Shown in pieces: positions 1 through 10,796 of a DNA stretch of 64,000 nucleotides. The stretch is from Blastobasis lacticolella (Eukaryota > Arthropoda > Insecta > Lepidoptera > Blastobasidae), in the NCBI GenBank assembly GCA_905147135.1, contig LR990064.1, positions 11,550,001 to 11,614,000 of the forward strand, given 5' to 3'. The number at the start of each line of letters is the position of its first letter. The first letter of the stretch is position 1. The notes beneath the pieces were generated by a model. The model saw nothing but the letters and a program-made list of their open reading frames with translations, made no database searches and was not told the DNA's origin. Made by a program: the position numbers and the translations under genes.

Positions 1-24
1 TATAAGATAAGAGAAAGATCTCTG

Positions 25-83
25 CGTGTGTGTAGGTGGGTGTATGTGTGGTGTGTCTGTGTGGTGTGTCTGTGTGGTGTGTA
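25..83. repeat. GT-rich low-complexity tract
   Basis: Tandem GTGTG(T/G) with repeated TGTGTGGTGTGTC units, immediately left of the first visible exon. Confidence 0.9.
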
Positions 84-215
84 TGATTGTGTTATCCTTC
101 ACGCGATTGGAGGTACTGGATAACCTTACAATATTTTTTTCTTTTTAATCGGCTCTCTCGGAAGATCTCCCATTCTCCGGTTCATGTATTAATCAATTAT
201 GTGTTCTATCTCCAG

Positions 216-3200
216 ACTGTTGGTGAAGGACCCTCGCAAGCGGCTCGGTGGCGGCGAGGGCGACGCCGACGAGCTCAAGAGGCACTCCTTCTTCCAGGTA
301 TGAACGATGAAAGGCTTGGTTGGCTTGTTACTGCCACAATGGTAGAGCTCGTCTAGTCTAAAATGACGCGCCCCACTACTTAGTTAGTTGATTTCGATGT
401 GTGAGTGCAAATATTGATAACGACACTTCATCTGTGTGGGAGCCAATTAACGACGCGTGCTCCTACGTTTGAATTTCACCGGCAACTGAATGACCAATTA
501 CAACGGCATTTGTATATGTATTGCGTCCATATTTTAAACTTGCTTGTGTGCGTTAATGCGATAGTGGGGCGCGTCATTTTAGATTAGACGAGCTCTACAG
601 CATATCGACATGCTTAAAACCAGAATAAGATGACCAGTATAGAGTCGCTAGGACTCTATAGACGCGTATAGCAAAGTTATCTCCCTTAAAGGATGACGTC
701 ATCACTCCCCCCTCCTAAGGGAAATATTTTTAAAGACTGCGGGTCAAAATTATTGTTTGGACATCACACGACAAGACACGTGTGCCAAATGGCTAGCTTT
801 TACTTGAATGGCAAACACATTCAATATTTCAGCACTTCCCTATCAGTTGTTAGCCTGTGGCTCATCAGATTTCGCTGAAAAACAAAAATGGTGCGCTTAC
901 GATGAACCACAGGCCAATAACTGATAGGGAAGCGCTGAATAATTGATCACGTGTGTCAAATGGCTACCTTGTACATACACTTGCAGTTTTTTTGTGCGTA
1001 GTATTGACACTAATGGAAAACAGGAGTAATGGCAAACACAATCAATATTTCATCCATATCCATCCGTTACTAGCCTGTGGTTCATCGTGAGCGCACCACT
1101 TTAATTTTTCACCGAAATCGAATAAACCACAGGCTAACAATTGATAGTGAAGTACTGAAATATTAATCGTATTGGGCCTTCGTTCTGTTTGCCATAAGGC
1201 ATATTAACCCTACACCTAGACCTAATACAAAAGTCTATATCTATCCAATCCCACCCCCAGACCCTAGACTGGAAGGCGGTGTCCCGCCGTTCGGTGACCG
1301 CACCGTTTGTGCCCCGGCTATCCCACGAGGCGGACACCTGCAACTTCGCGGACGAGTTCACGCGGATGCCGCCCACCGACTCGCCGGCACAGGCGCCCAG
1401 ACATAGCGACAAGCTCTTCCTGGGTATGTAGACATATAGACATAGACACAGATACTTACTGTTCCGACAGGAAGTTCATCCTCACACCTTGGGAGCCAAA
1501 TTGGTCGTGAACTGTGCGGTTCCAAAGGAACTTTCTCCCACGCACACTAGGTTGTTGGATAGATTACCTGGAGACGTTTGCCCTGGAGAGTACAACATGG
1601 AGTTCTTCAAGAAAGGGGTAAAATAGTAGTTTATGCAACTGTCATATAAAAGGGGGTATTAAAACATGAGTGTCTGTTTATCATACGAGGCGTAGCCGAG
1701 TATGATAATACATCGAGTTACAATGAATGTATGATTTCCATTCATTGACAACTCAAATCCTATATCATCTACCATAGTTTGACACGTGTGTTTTAATACC
1801 TAATTATATGCAGTTGCATACACTACTTTATCTACACTCATATTCTTATGTTAAAATATCGTACCTATAATTTTCTCAACTTTGCTGGTAGTAAGCTGCG
1901 AGTCAGTTTTGTTGTATCTACGCGTCGAGGATATCAAGCGGCGGGAAATTAACTTCATTACTTTTACATTTATCTATTTATTTGCTTCAAACAAGAAAAA
2001 ACATTCACAAACACAAATTACAACAATTAGAAAAAATATTCTGTTTAGCGGTAAAATAATTACACAGAATATAAACAGGAAAATTTGAATTTGTCAAAGA
2101 CATTTAGGTATTCAGCCTACATTTCACTGTGTCTCGGCGCCCGACAAAAATTTAAAAAATAAAAGCATTTCCCATACTATTTTCATTACAGCTGTATCGT
2201 AAAATAACTTTTTAATCATTATGCAAAACTTTTATTTTTTAATTTTTTGTCGGGCGCCGGGACACGGCGTAATGTAGGCTGAATACTTAGATGTCTTTAA
2301 CAAATTCGAATTCAAAATTCAAATTTTCCTGTTTATATTCTGTGTAATTATTTTCCCGCTAAACAGAATATTTTTTGTAATTGTTGTAACTTGTGTTTGT
2401 GAATGTTTTTCCTTATTTTAAGCAAATAAATAGATAAATGTGAAAATAGTTAAGTGAATTTCCCGCCGCTTGATATCCTTGACGCGTAGATACAACAGAA
2501 CTGACTCGCAGCTTACTTCCAGCTAAGTTGAGAAAATTATAGGTACGATATTTTAACATAAAAATATGAGTGTAGATAAAGTAGTGTATGCAACTGCATA
2601 TAATTAGGTATTATATGACAGTTGCATTAACTACTATTTCGATACAGCATTTCCCATACTATTTTCATTACAGCTGTAACGCAAAATAACTTTTTAATCA
2701 TTAGGCAACACTTATATTTTTTTAATTCTTGTGCGTGAAAAAAGTGTATCCTTAACAACTGTTTTCGAATATGAAATTGGAACATTACGCTATGAGTGTA
2801 GATAAAGGTTTTTACGGGGTCGGCAACGCGTGGGTGAAGCCCCTGGTATTGCAAACGTCCATAGGCTGCGGTGACTGCTTACCATCAGGCAGGCCGTAAG
2901 CTTGTTTGCCACCTTAGTGGTATAAAAATACTGGACCAGCTAACTGCTTACTGAAAATCAATTTTATACTAAATATATTTTATTAAAAATACTATATATT
3001 TTATTATTTCCCTATCAACTATATTTTTATAGCTATTGAATACGAAAATACTATATTTGGTCTCAAAAAAGTTGGCAACCCTAATTACAATGTGATATAA
3101 GTTGGATTATGTGAATAAACTTTTTATTTATTCATTCATCCCCAGGCTACTCGTACGTGGCGCCCAGCGTTCTGTTCTCTGAGAACGTGATCTCGGACCA

Positions 3201-3258
3201 GATCTGGATGCAGGCCACCGGGAACCGCCACGAACGGCTCAAGGGATGGGTCGCTAAG
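216..3258 (+). CDS. JIL-1: JIL-1/MSK exons: end of N-terminal AGC kinase and regulatory linker
   Basis: Exon 216-297 reads LLVKDPRKRLGGGEGDADEL..FFQ, the last helices of the AGC kinase lobe (MSK1 has LLMKDPKKRLG). Exon 1261-1423 starts TLDWKAVSRR and carries the C-terminal extension: FADEFT, then a Ser-Pro in PPTDSPAQ that aligns with the MAPK site Ser360 of human MSK1. At the 1423/3146 junction a split Gly codon gives KLFLGYSYVAPS, the hydrophobic motif whose Ser aligns with MSK1 Ser376. Conserved Ser positions suggest that MAPK-triggered autophosphorylation is kept. The first visible base (216) completes a codon begun in an exon outside the window. Confidence 0.9.
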
Positions 3259-5324
3259 GTCAGTATCTCATCAACAGACACTAACACTTCATAATAAACC
3301 ACTATTATTATACGACTTAAAATACCATACGAATAAATAATAACAGCCCACTGCTGGACATAGCCTCCTCCACATTTGTGGAGGAGCGCTTTGCCTTCAT
3401 CTTCTTGCTTGGTAGCCGGGTTGGAGACCGCAGCGTTTAAAAGCTCGTCATACGCTGCTTCCCATTTTCTGGTCTAATACATTAGTCGCTTGAGGCGAAA
3501 AAGCTATACAAAAAATTTGGGATTTTTTTCTATCAAGTCAAGTTTAAATCTTCTAGGTAACGCTGTTGTCAACAACTTTCTGATTTCAAAGATTGAAATT
3601 GATACTTTTGCTATTCCGTGTCATCGATTTCATGGGTTCATTTGCTAGTACCAAACAAAGGTTCATTGCAATAAACTGAAACTATCAAATCGATCATTCG
3701 TAATCACAAAAGAACAATCAATCAATCATTGAAATCAGATAATTGTTGGCAACAGGGTTACGTAATAAGCCTACTAATCTAGCCCTACCTCGATTAAACA
3801 AATAAAAAACACATAAACCTAACCGCAACCTCTCGTCCGCAGGACTCTCCGTTCTTCAAGAAGTACGCTGTGGACCTGAGCTCGCCTCTGCTCGGCGATG
3901 GCTCGTACTCGGTGTGCCGCAAGTGCATAGACCGAGAGACCGGCAAAGAGTTTGCTGTCAAGGTGAGATGAGCACGGTTTTAAGAAATAAAGAAATAAAG
4001 AAAACATTACAAAGGACGCCACTACATGATAATTTGCAATAAAATTACATTTAACATAAAAAAAAACGGTACGTAAAACACGGGGACAATTATAGGGCTC
4101 CCAGTGGCATTTTTCGTGCGCATCCAGTTTTTAATAGAGCAGGAATGGCTCGCGGGCCATCTCCGGCCCGAGAATGGTTGAAATCCGGCCCGCGACCATC
4201 AAATTTCGGGTGACTACCTTTTTTACGAAAATAAGGTGTAACAGTTTCATAGTTACGTCACATCACATTCATGTGTGATTCAGAAAATACTTTAAAAAAA
4301 AATACCTATATTTTTATTTTGATAACGAAATATAGGTGGCCAAATATTCAAAAACCTGGCCCGCCTAGGATTGCGTTAAAAAAAATAGACTCGCAAAGTG
4401 AAAAGTTTGCTCTTCCCTGTACTAGAGTGAGGCCATTGAGCAATTTACCCCGTGGAGAAAGCTAGCACAGGCATTACACTCATCGAACATACGGTATTTT
4501 TAGGAGTATAATTATTTGGCCTACGGATCTATTTCCCTAGCTAATCTGGGCCTTTTAAATGCAAGAGTGAAGAAACATTATCTAGGTACATCAGAGTCCG
4601 CAACGTTGCTACCACCAGGTGGGATGGCGGACAAATGCTTGCCTATATCATCATTATCAACCACCACCACCACCACCATCATAGCCCATAACAGTCCACT
4701 GCAGGACTTCGGGCCTCTCCCACGAAAGGGGAGGTCATTGCCATAATCTCCACGCTTGGCAGGCGGGTTGGAGATCGCAGTGCAGTTGATGTAAATCTAC
4801 CCAGAAAGATGCTGCTGCCCACCTTTCGGATTTGTCCCTTAGTCGCCTCTTACGACACCCACGGGAAGAGATGGGGTGGTGCTATTCTTTGAGGTGGCGG
4901 TACCACACACCACTCATTATCAACATCATCTCGGTGTTATGTCCCGATTGCGCTACGAGAGGGCCCGGGGTCCGCCTGTATTTTTAAATATGTCTGAATT
5001 ACTAACCATCCACTAACTTATATTGTATCGTTCATCCCCAGATCATATCGAGCCAGAAGAAGGATATAAAGCAGGAGATCGACCTGCTGCGGCACTGCCA
5101 GGGCTGTCCGTACATCATCGCTTTGCACGAGGTCTTCTCTGATACGGTGAGTGAGGGTACAGGAAAAAAAAAAATGGCGGATCGGGTTTTTTACTCTGAC
5201 GTGTTACGTGTTATAGAGGTGGGCAACGCATTAGCGATACTCTTGGTGTTGCTAATGTCTATAGGCAGTGGTGACCACTTTCCATCAGGTGGCCCGCTTG
5301 CCTGTTTGTCTACCGTATGACATA

Positions 5325-5361
<37 letters not shown>

Positions 5362-8300
5362 GGGTAGTATCTTGGTAACTGTTCTTCAATTGGTTGTCGA
5401 TTCTACGAATCTACGAGATATTTTATTCTGAACTGATTACATACTTACACGACAGAGATACTGTCCCTGTAGTTACCTCTTACCATCAGGTGGGCTGTCT
5501 GCTCGATTGTCACTGAGTGGCATAAAAGATCTTGTGTTTTTAAGTTTTAATCTTGTGTTAAGAATTTGTGTTACTGTGCTAGTTATTCCGTGTTTTAAGA
5601 ATTATTTCGTTAGTTTTGCCTCCCACTTTGACTTGCCAGCCTGTGAATAGCCTAGCCTAACTCTACCCCAATTACCACGAAAACTAACATACATAAACCT
5701 ATCCACATGTTTATGTATCATAAATTAATTTTCATTGAAACAGGGTGAACGTTAGATTTATTTTACGAATAATATTTTTATCATTACCATTTCCAGGCGT
5801 TCACATACATAGTAACGGAGCTGGCTTCGGGCGGCGAACTCGCCTCGGCTTGCAGCGGCGGCGTCGGGGAGAGAGCCGCGAGGCGGCTTTTGGCTCAACT
5901 GGCTTTGGCCGTGCGGCATTTGGCCGCCAAGGGGGTCGTGCATCGGGATCTCAAGCCAGAGGTGAGCAGAAAAAACAAATACTTTTTTGGCTGAAAATGA
6001 AAAGCAAAAGTGCCAAAAGGATGTGAGGCCGACCCGCTTTGTTTTACTTATAGAACCCATATAAGAATATGTAACTATATCTCCTAGACGTCTATTATCA
6101 CTACAAAGTCGCATATTTTTTACACTCGATGGTTTTGAAAACCTCTGGTACCCTCACAGTCTATAATGATTTGATATCTCATTTTTATTATTATAATCAT
6201 CGTATTGTGTTTTATTAACTATTGTACCACATGACTTTTTTGGCTGAGGGCCGATTTTTCAATCCTCAGATAAAACATATCAGTACGATAAATTATTATG
6301 CGACTAAAATAAAATCGTATCATTAATTCATATGTAAGTGAAGGACTGTTTTGTTTTAATTTGGTAGTATTTTACTTTATCGGGCAGATAAACTTTATCC
6401 GAGGATTGAAAAATCGGCCCTGAAATAAATAACTTTATTTTTATTTATATTAATATATGATCCCATCATCCCCCAGAACATCCTGCTGACGTCGTGCCGT
6501 GTGTCCGAAGCGCGTGTGAAAGTCGTGGACTTCGGTTTCGCGAGGAGCGTCCCCAAGGCCACAGATGATGGCGACCGCGCCAGGATGATGACGCCTTGCT
6601 TCAGGTATGTGGGTTATTATGATTTTTTTATTTACCAGGAATTATTCGTGGAAATGAGGTGCCTAAGGAATGGATGGGGAGTGTGATTGAGTGATAGAGT
6701 GAAAAATACACCGTCTACCCAAAAGAACTATTGAGTTTTGACATCACTAACCCAGAAATAGTTGACTAACCTTTATAAAACTGTTAAATATTGAACTTGA
6801 ATGTTAGTTCCTAGCTGTTCGTGGTGCAAGATATAATTTATTGTCCTATTTATAAAAGTTAAATGACGTTTATTAAACCTATTTTAGCTAAAATATAATT
6901 TGTAACTTTCTTTGAAATTTCATAATTTTAGGTTTTATGCTAATACTACTTCTTGTGGCTATAACTAGTGAAAACTTTTTGTAAAAATAGGTTTATGAAA
7001 CGTCAAATATTTTAGTTTTAATTAAGACGGTTAGAATTTAACCCTATCTTGATAACCCAGTTTGGCACAAGTAGGGCTTAGACAATATAGTAAAAGAACC
7101 GCAGTTCACGACCAATTCTATTCCAAGACCTTCTCGATAGCGATCAGTTCGACGACAGAAATTAAGGGCAAAAATAAAAAAATAAATAAAAAATGTCCCT
7201 CCTTCAGCCTGCCGTACGCGGCTCCCGAGGTGGTGTCCCGCGCGCGCTGCGCCGCCGCGCCCGGCTACACGCCCACCGTCGACATGTGGAGCCTCGGCGT
7301 CATCTTCGTGAGTACAGAATAGAATAGAAAACATGTATTACACAGAAAAACAACACTACTAAATAAAATTTATAGAATTAGGGCTAAAAAAATCAGTTAT
7401 ATTTTTAAATATTATTTTTACACAGTGACGTTGAATATGCATATGAGTACACACCATGACATACCGAGAACACAACACACCGACCATAGCTGGATACACT
7501 GACATCGTATAACACACCGATACAGCTTGTACACTGGCATAGTATCACACTCCGACACAACATGACACTGACACAGTATGACACCACAGTATGGCACATT
7601 ACATATCGACCCGACACAGCATAGCACACCGACATGGCGTGACTCCGTTATAGCATATTAAACCGACATAATACCCCGACACAGCATGACACTCTGATAC
7701 ACTGACACAGTATAGACACACCGACACAGCATATTGGTATTGCTTAAGTTAACTATGCATAAAAATAAAAATAAACGTGTCCCCCCAGTACGTGATGATC
7801 TGCGGGTCGGCTCCCTTCCAGCTGGTGTCGCGCCGGGAACCTGTCACGGCACTTATGGACCGAATTCGCGCCGGCGCATTCACCATGGAAGGTATGTACT
7901 ACTAAGGAATAACAAGACGGATTTGCTATATTGCTATCGTACACCTCGGTGGCCGAGCGGTTAGGGTATTTGACTCGTAAACGAGAGGTACCAGATTCGA
8001 ATCCCGCTGCGGCCATGTACCAATGACTCTTTTCTGAGTTGTGTACATTAATTTAATGCTAACCGATGCTCTTACGGTGAGGGAAAACATCGTGATGAAA
8101 CCTGCACATTCAGGCAACTGAATTTGTAACCATTATCCAATTTTGTCAGATTCCCCCAGGAATTCTTGTCTGCTACCAGTAGCATGGTCACGGAGGTCAG
8201 ATGGCAGTCGCTCCACTGTAATTACCTGATAGTCAAGGCGGACCCTGGACCCTCGTGCTGGAGAGCACAACCAGAATGTTAACTCCACGAAAACATTTGG

Positions 8301-10796
8301 CTAAATTAAGTCGCAAAAAGCGTGAGAGCAAATCAAAATTTAATCTATGCTCATAAAATAAAGTATATTTTTATATCATTATAATAATAATAATTTTTTT
8401 TCACGGTTGTCTGGTAGATAAGGCTACTTTGGCTTTAAGTCCGCCAACGTACCTTTAGTGCATAAAGTTTTAATAAATAAATAATAATACATTTTTTATT
8501 ATTAAATCTTAGTAGAATACATTTAAATGTAACATCTAACACAAGTAAAAGGTAAATAATAATAATTAATTTCCCTGATCTTCATTTATATTATTTTACG
8601 TGTTTCAAAAGCCGTCATATAAAAAATAGACCTTATTTTATTATGGAATGTGTGTCCACTTTGATTTGCTCGCACGCTTTTTGCTTCTGAATTTAGTCAA
8701 ATGATAAACGCATAAAGTGAGGGAAAACATCGTGATGAAACCTGCACATTCAGGCAACTGAATTTGTAACCATTATCCAATCTGGTTAGGTTCCTTGGTA
8801 GCAGGATCACGGAGGTCAGATGGTAGTCGCTCCACTGTAATTACCTGATCGCCATATCCTGGATCATGGTCAAGGCGGACCCTGGGCCCTCGTCCTTGGG
8901 ACCGGGACATTAACGCTAAGATGATTATTATTATTTTATTCATAAGCGCATAAAGTCTTCCGCTGAGACCGGTTGAACAGTCTCAGGAGCCGATTGCCAC
9001 CCGGTAAAGTAACGGTATAAATGAAATAAATACTAATAACTGTATTCTATCCCCAGGCCCGGTATGGGACAAGGTATCAGCCTCCAGCAAGGGTCTCATC
9101 ACGGGACTGCTCTGCGTGGACGCTTCGCGGCGGGTCTCCGTCGACAGACTGTTGGCTGAGTTGGGAGTCGCCACCGACGATAGCACGGCTTTCAGACTCG
9201 CGGTGAGTGGATTTTTTTATTATTATTTTCTAAAAGGCTCACGGATGGATGGGAGGCGGCCACCGTCGCTAGGGGCCGTACCAATCTTCGATAGTACGCC
9301 GCACATCTTGATCCTATCGAGTAGGGACAGCAAGGCAGCTCTGGCCTTGCTGCGATTGGTACTGCGACGTATCATGTGGATGAAGTCTTATCCTTTCGTC
9401 GGAGCTTTATGAGGGCTTTTAATGGTCTTAGTCACCACTGAAAATGGACATAGCTCTGCTCTGACAGTGAGAAAATAGGCATATCTGTCCTCACAATCAG
9501 TCAGTGAATGTAATGCTGTTCTACGATTTTGTTACATGACACCGAAGAGGCTGCAGTTACCGTTTTACATGAGGTGGACTGTCTACTGATAAACTTAGTA
9601 AAAATGTTAAAGTCCATTTAACGAGGGTGAGATAGGGGGTAGAATTTTGTAATAGTGACTGCTAACAAAGCACAGCCGAAATCGATGGGTGCAGGAACTT
9701 AAAATTTTGCATGCATGTTTATCGAGCCAATTAATTCTAACCTCTAAGTGTATTCTTACGATCTTATTCTCATCTACAGGACATGACAAAGGCGGATCTG
9801 TACAAACGCCGCAACAAGAACAAACAGAGGACGTCCAGCTCGGAAGCGGGCACCTCGGACCAAGTTATACCGATCGAAGACGAAGAACCAAAAGAGACCA
9901 GTCTCATTGAGACCATAAACAACCTCAAGAACAGAATGAACAAAAACTCCATAGAGAACGACGTGGAACTAATCAAGGCTAACACACAAGTGACGCCCGT
10001 CAACGAGACGCCAGAACCAAGCTTCCCAGAAGACGACGAAATTAAGGTTAAACCCGTTGAGAAGACCTACGCCAAGTCTAGATCCAAATTGGACGACTAT
10101 ATCTACATTGAGAGCAGTCAGGGACTAGATGAGACGGAAGTAGCGTTCCCTAAGGGCAGTCGCGCAAAGAAATCCAAAGAGGAAGCTTCCCCAGTACCCA
10201 GAAAGAGGAGAAAAGTGGAAAAGAGAGAGTCCAAAGCCAACGGGGAGAGGGAGTTGCGCAGCAGAAATACAAAGCCCGAACCTAAGGAGTCCCCTAGTCC
10301 TAAAGAGAAACGGGCTACTAGGAATAAGAGTGCAGAAGAGAAGAATAGGACCACGAAAGAGTCGATAGAGAACGACAAGATCACCACAAGAGTCACTAGG
10401 AAAAGGAAATTTGAGGAAGTCAAACCGGTCCTCAGAGAGAAGACTCAGAATGGTAGGAGTTCGAAGGGAGAAGTGAAAGAAGTGGCGACTAGGAAAATCG
10501 CTCGCGCCAAAAAGACTAACAAGGAGACCAAATTGACTCCGCTGAAGCTAGAAACTGGGGACAACGTCCGTATGACTAGATCACGACGGCGTAGATTGGA
10601 AGTCAGTCTGTCTCCCTCCCAAGTCAAGACCATAGTGCCCGCCTTCTCTTTCGAATCCGACAGGAGAGTGAACTCAATCGAGAGCAATCGTTCGAACAAG
10701 TCTGCCAACAAAGCGAATGCTAAGAAAAAGAAACCGGATGTCAAAGCCAAGACCACACTGGTCCGATCTGTCCGCACCAGAGCCAACAGGAGGTGA
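216..10796 (+). CDS. JIL-1: MSK/JIL-1-type tandem kinase (ribosomal S6 kinase alpha-5-like), 5' end outside window
   Basis: Eleven exons join in one frame with GT-AG introns: 216-297, 1261-1423, 3146-3258, 3843-3962, 5042-5146, 5797-5961, 6477-6604, 7208-7307, 7789-7891, 9057-9202 and 9780-10796 (stop TGA 10794-10796). They encode about 746 residues: the last part of an AGC kinase domain, a linker, a complete CaMK-type kinase domain and a basic tail. That order is known only from the RSK/MSK family. Linker and activation-loop motifs match MSK1/2 better than RSK, so the fly counterpart is JIL-1. Family knowledge: nuclear kinases activated by p38/ERK that phosphorylate histone H3; fly JIL-1 maintains euchromatin. 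The start codon and most of the N-terminal kinase lie left of the window. Intron phases agree at every junction. Naming it JIL-1 rather than a generic MSK is inference. Confidence 0.93.
342..598 (+). mobile_element. MITE family M1, copy 1
   Basis: Near-perfect terminal inverted repeats of about 35 bp, starting GTAGAGCTCGTCTAGTC and ending in the complement. No coding capacity. It sits 44 bp after the donor of JIL-1 exon 216-297. Because the ends contain TA, a TA target duplication (mariner-like) is possible but cannot be proven from the sequence. Confidence 0.9.
780..1185. mobile_element. Head-to-head pair of small foldback elements
   Basis: Each unit is an inverted repeat: CAATATTTCAGCACTTCCC ... 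ACCACAGGC and complement, at about 815-945 and 1040-1170. The loop (GAAAAA...TGGTGCGC) is reversed in the second unit, so the two units are themselves inverted to each other. Confidence 0.8.
1621..2803. mobile_element. Composite foldback element inside the LINE
   Basis: Outer inverted ends TAGTAGTTTATGCAACTG (1623) and complement (2616-2637) continue into long arms: about 1801-2155 against 2235-2612, with landmarks GCGGCGGGAAATTAACTTC and GTCGGGCGCCG. The loop at about 2160-2230 is repeated in direct orientation outside the right arm, at 2645-2715. No protein coding seen. A possible TAAA flanks the whole insertion. Confidence 0.85.
1655..1800. mobile_element. 146-bp MITE nested in the left arm of the foldback
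   Basis: Ends GGTATTAAAACA and TGTTTTAATACC are complementary. The segment has no counterpart in the right arm, whose uninterrupted version joins the flanks directly. It contains an internal hairpin ATCATACGAGGC/GCCGAGTATGAT. Confidence 0.8.
3335..3480 (-). mobile_element. Degenerate LINE 3' tail fragment
   Basis: Resembles the tail unit described at 26565-26805: complement of GCGGTCTCCAACCCGGCT and of the CAGTGGGCTGTTAT end. Confidence 0.6.
3553..3774. mobile_element. MITE family M2, copy 1
   Basis: Inverted-repeat element with ends of the type TAGGCTAATTACGTAAC-CTGTTGCCAAC and a GATTTCAATNATTGAAAT subterminal palindrome. Other copies: 35731-35949 and 43610-43794. Confidence 0.85.
3843..9202 (+). 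CDS. JIL-1: JIL-1/MSK exons: complete C-terminal kinase domain
   Basis: Seven exons build the second kinase domain. In order: glycine loop LGDGSYSVCRK and catalytic Lys in GKEFAVK (3843-3962); helix C and HEVFSD (5042-5146); hinge region and VVHRDLKPE (5797-5961), continued as NILL; DFG in VVDFGFAR and TPCF (6477-6604); S-LPYAAPE and DMWSLGVIF (7208-7307); the C lobe (7789-7891, 9057-9202). Lys, HRD Asp and DFG Asp are all present, so activity is expected. The Thr in MMTPCFSLPYAAPE aligns with MSK1 Thr581, the MAPK site. The segment after the hinge (ELASACSGGVGERAARR) is unusually Ala/Gly-rich for the family. Confidence 0.92.
4650..4920 (-). mobile_element. LINE 3' tail, subtype A
   Basis: Reverse copy of the unit at 26565-26805 (GTGGTGCCGCCACCTC ... 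GGCTGTGATGATG). A CCACCACCACC tract lies at the tail side. Confidence 0.8.
5213..5357 (+). mobile_element. LINE 3' tail followed by a TA microsatellite
   Basis: GTGGGCAACGCATTAGCG ... TTTCCATCAGGTGGCCC ... ATAAAA is a shared 3' tail (also 21295-21395, 51130-51255; reverse at 31685-31790 and 38512-38590). It is followed at 5326-5357 by about 16 TA units, probably grown from the LINE's A/T tail. Confidence 0.8.
6247..6421. mobile_element. 175-bp MITE with AGGGCCGATTTTTCAATCC ends
   Basis: Complementary ends at 6247 and 6421. A related single end is at about 42025 (GGGCCGATTGATCAATCG). Located in the JIL-1 intron before exon 6477. Confidence 0.85.
6861..7012. repeat. Short inverted repeat
   Basis: ATGACGTTTATTAAACCTA near 6863 pairs with TAGGTTTATGAAACGTCA near 6989. 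Probably a decayed MITE. Confidence 0.6.
7435..7735. repeat. Degenerate CACACCGACACAGCATGACA minisatellite
   Basis: About 300 bp of imperfect units of roughly 20 bp (CACACCGAC, ACAGCAT, GACACTGACACAGTAT), just upstream of the exon at 7789. Minus-strand open frames here only reflect the repeat. Confidence 0.85.
7943..8290 (+). mobile_element. tRNA-derived SINE family S1
   Basis: The head GGTGGCCGAGCGGTTAGG (A box) and AGATTCGAATCCC (B box) resemble a Ser/Leu tRNA. It is followed by CATGTACCAATGACTC, a conserved body and a CATTAACGCCAAGATGATTA-type tail. Other copies: 8717-8930, 19353-19450, 24766-25105, 34655-34730, 47998-48345 (minus), 50012-50265, 58386-58740, 58972-59232 (minus). Confidence 0.9.
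8717..8930 (+). mobile_element. SINE S1, 5'-truncated
   Basis: Begins in the body at GTGAGGGAAAACATCGTG and lacks the tRNA-like head. Confidence 0.85.
9780..10796 (+). CDS. JIL-1: JIL-1/MSK terminal exon: long basic tail with NLS-like motif
   Basis: Terminal exon of 338 codons, one open frame after a strong acceptor (AG 9778-9779). It is very rich in Lys, Arg, Glu, Ser and Thr and has no recognisable fold. VPRKRRKVEKR, encoded near 10196-10230, resembles a classical monopartite nuclear localisation signal. Further basic clusters (TRKRKFEE, TRSRRRRLEV, KKKKPDVKAK) and several Ser-Pro pairs follow. In fly JIL-1 the C-terminal region targets the kinase to chromatin (established); that this tail does the same is inference. 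Its extent well exceeds the tail of vertebrate MSK1 as I recall it. The open frames on the opposite strand here are shadows. Confidence 0.9.
   Translation, partial: DMTKADLYKRRNKNKQRTSSSEAGTSDQVIPIEDEEPKETSLIETINNLKNRMNKNSIENDVELIKANTQVTPVNETPEPSFPEDDEIKVKPVEKTYAKSRSKLDDYIYIESSQGLDETEVAFPKGSRAKKSKEEASPVPRKRRKVEKRESKANGERELRSRNTKPEPKESPSPKEKRATRNKSAEEKNRTTKESIENDKITTRVTRKRKFEEVKPVLREKTQNGRSSKGEVKEVATRKIARAKKTNKETKLTPLKLETGDNVRMTRSRRRRLEVSLSPSQVKTIVPAFSFESDRRVNSIESNRSNKSANKANAKKKKPDVKAKTTLVRSVRTRANRR

Larger units (their letters stand above)
1560..2935 (+). mobile_element. LINE 3' end split by a composite foldback insertion
   Basis: 1563-1623 (CCTGGAGACGTTTGCCC ... AAGAAAGGGGTAAAA) and 2804-2935 (GGTTTTTACGGGGTCGGC ... 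GTGGTATAAAAA) are contiguous in the intact relative at 20214-20395. Translated, that relative reads PGEYNMEFFKKGVK then RFLRGRQRV, the C-terminus of a non-LTR reverse transcriptase, followed by its 3' tail. About 1.18 kb of foreign DNA separates the two halves here. Confidence 0.85.

Noticed and set aside
5745..6114. Open frames of 93 and 118 residues across the exon 5797-5961
   Set aside because: The true reading is the kinase frame giving VVHRDLKPE; these are other frames of the same GC-rich exon.
7943..8015. Possible tRNA-Ser/Leu gene (A and B boxes present)
   Set aside because: No acceptor-stem pairing, and the head is followed by a conserved SINE body shared by at least eight other copies; the S2 heads were rejected as tRNA genes for the same reason.
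9228..9420. Coding exon after JIL-1 exon 9057-9202 (GC-richer stretch reading GSRMDGRRPPSLG)
   Set aside because: No phase-compatible acceptor is needed, the next exon joins perfectly at 9780, and the stretch has no kinase similarity.
10118..10786. Long minus-strand open frames opposite the JIL-1 tail (10118-10423, 10445-10786)
   Set aside because: Shadow of the Lys/Arg/Glu-rich codons on the plus strand; the plus frame continues the spliced kinase and carries an NLS-like motif.
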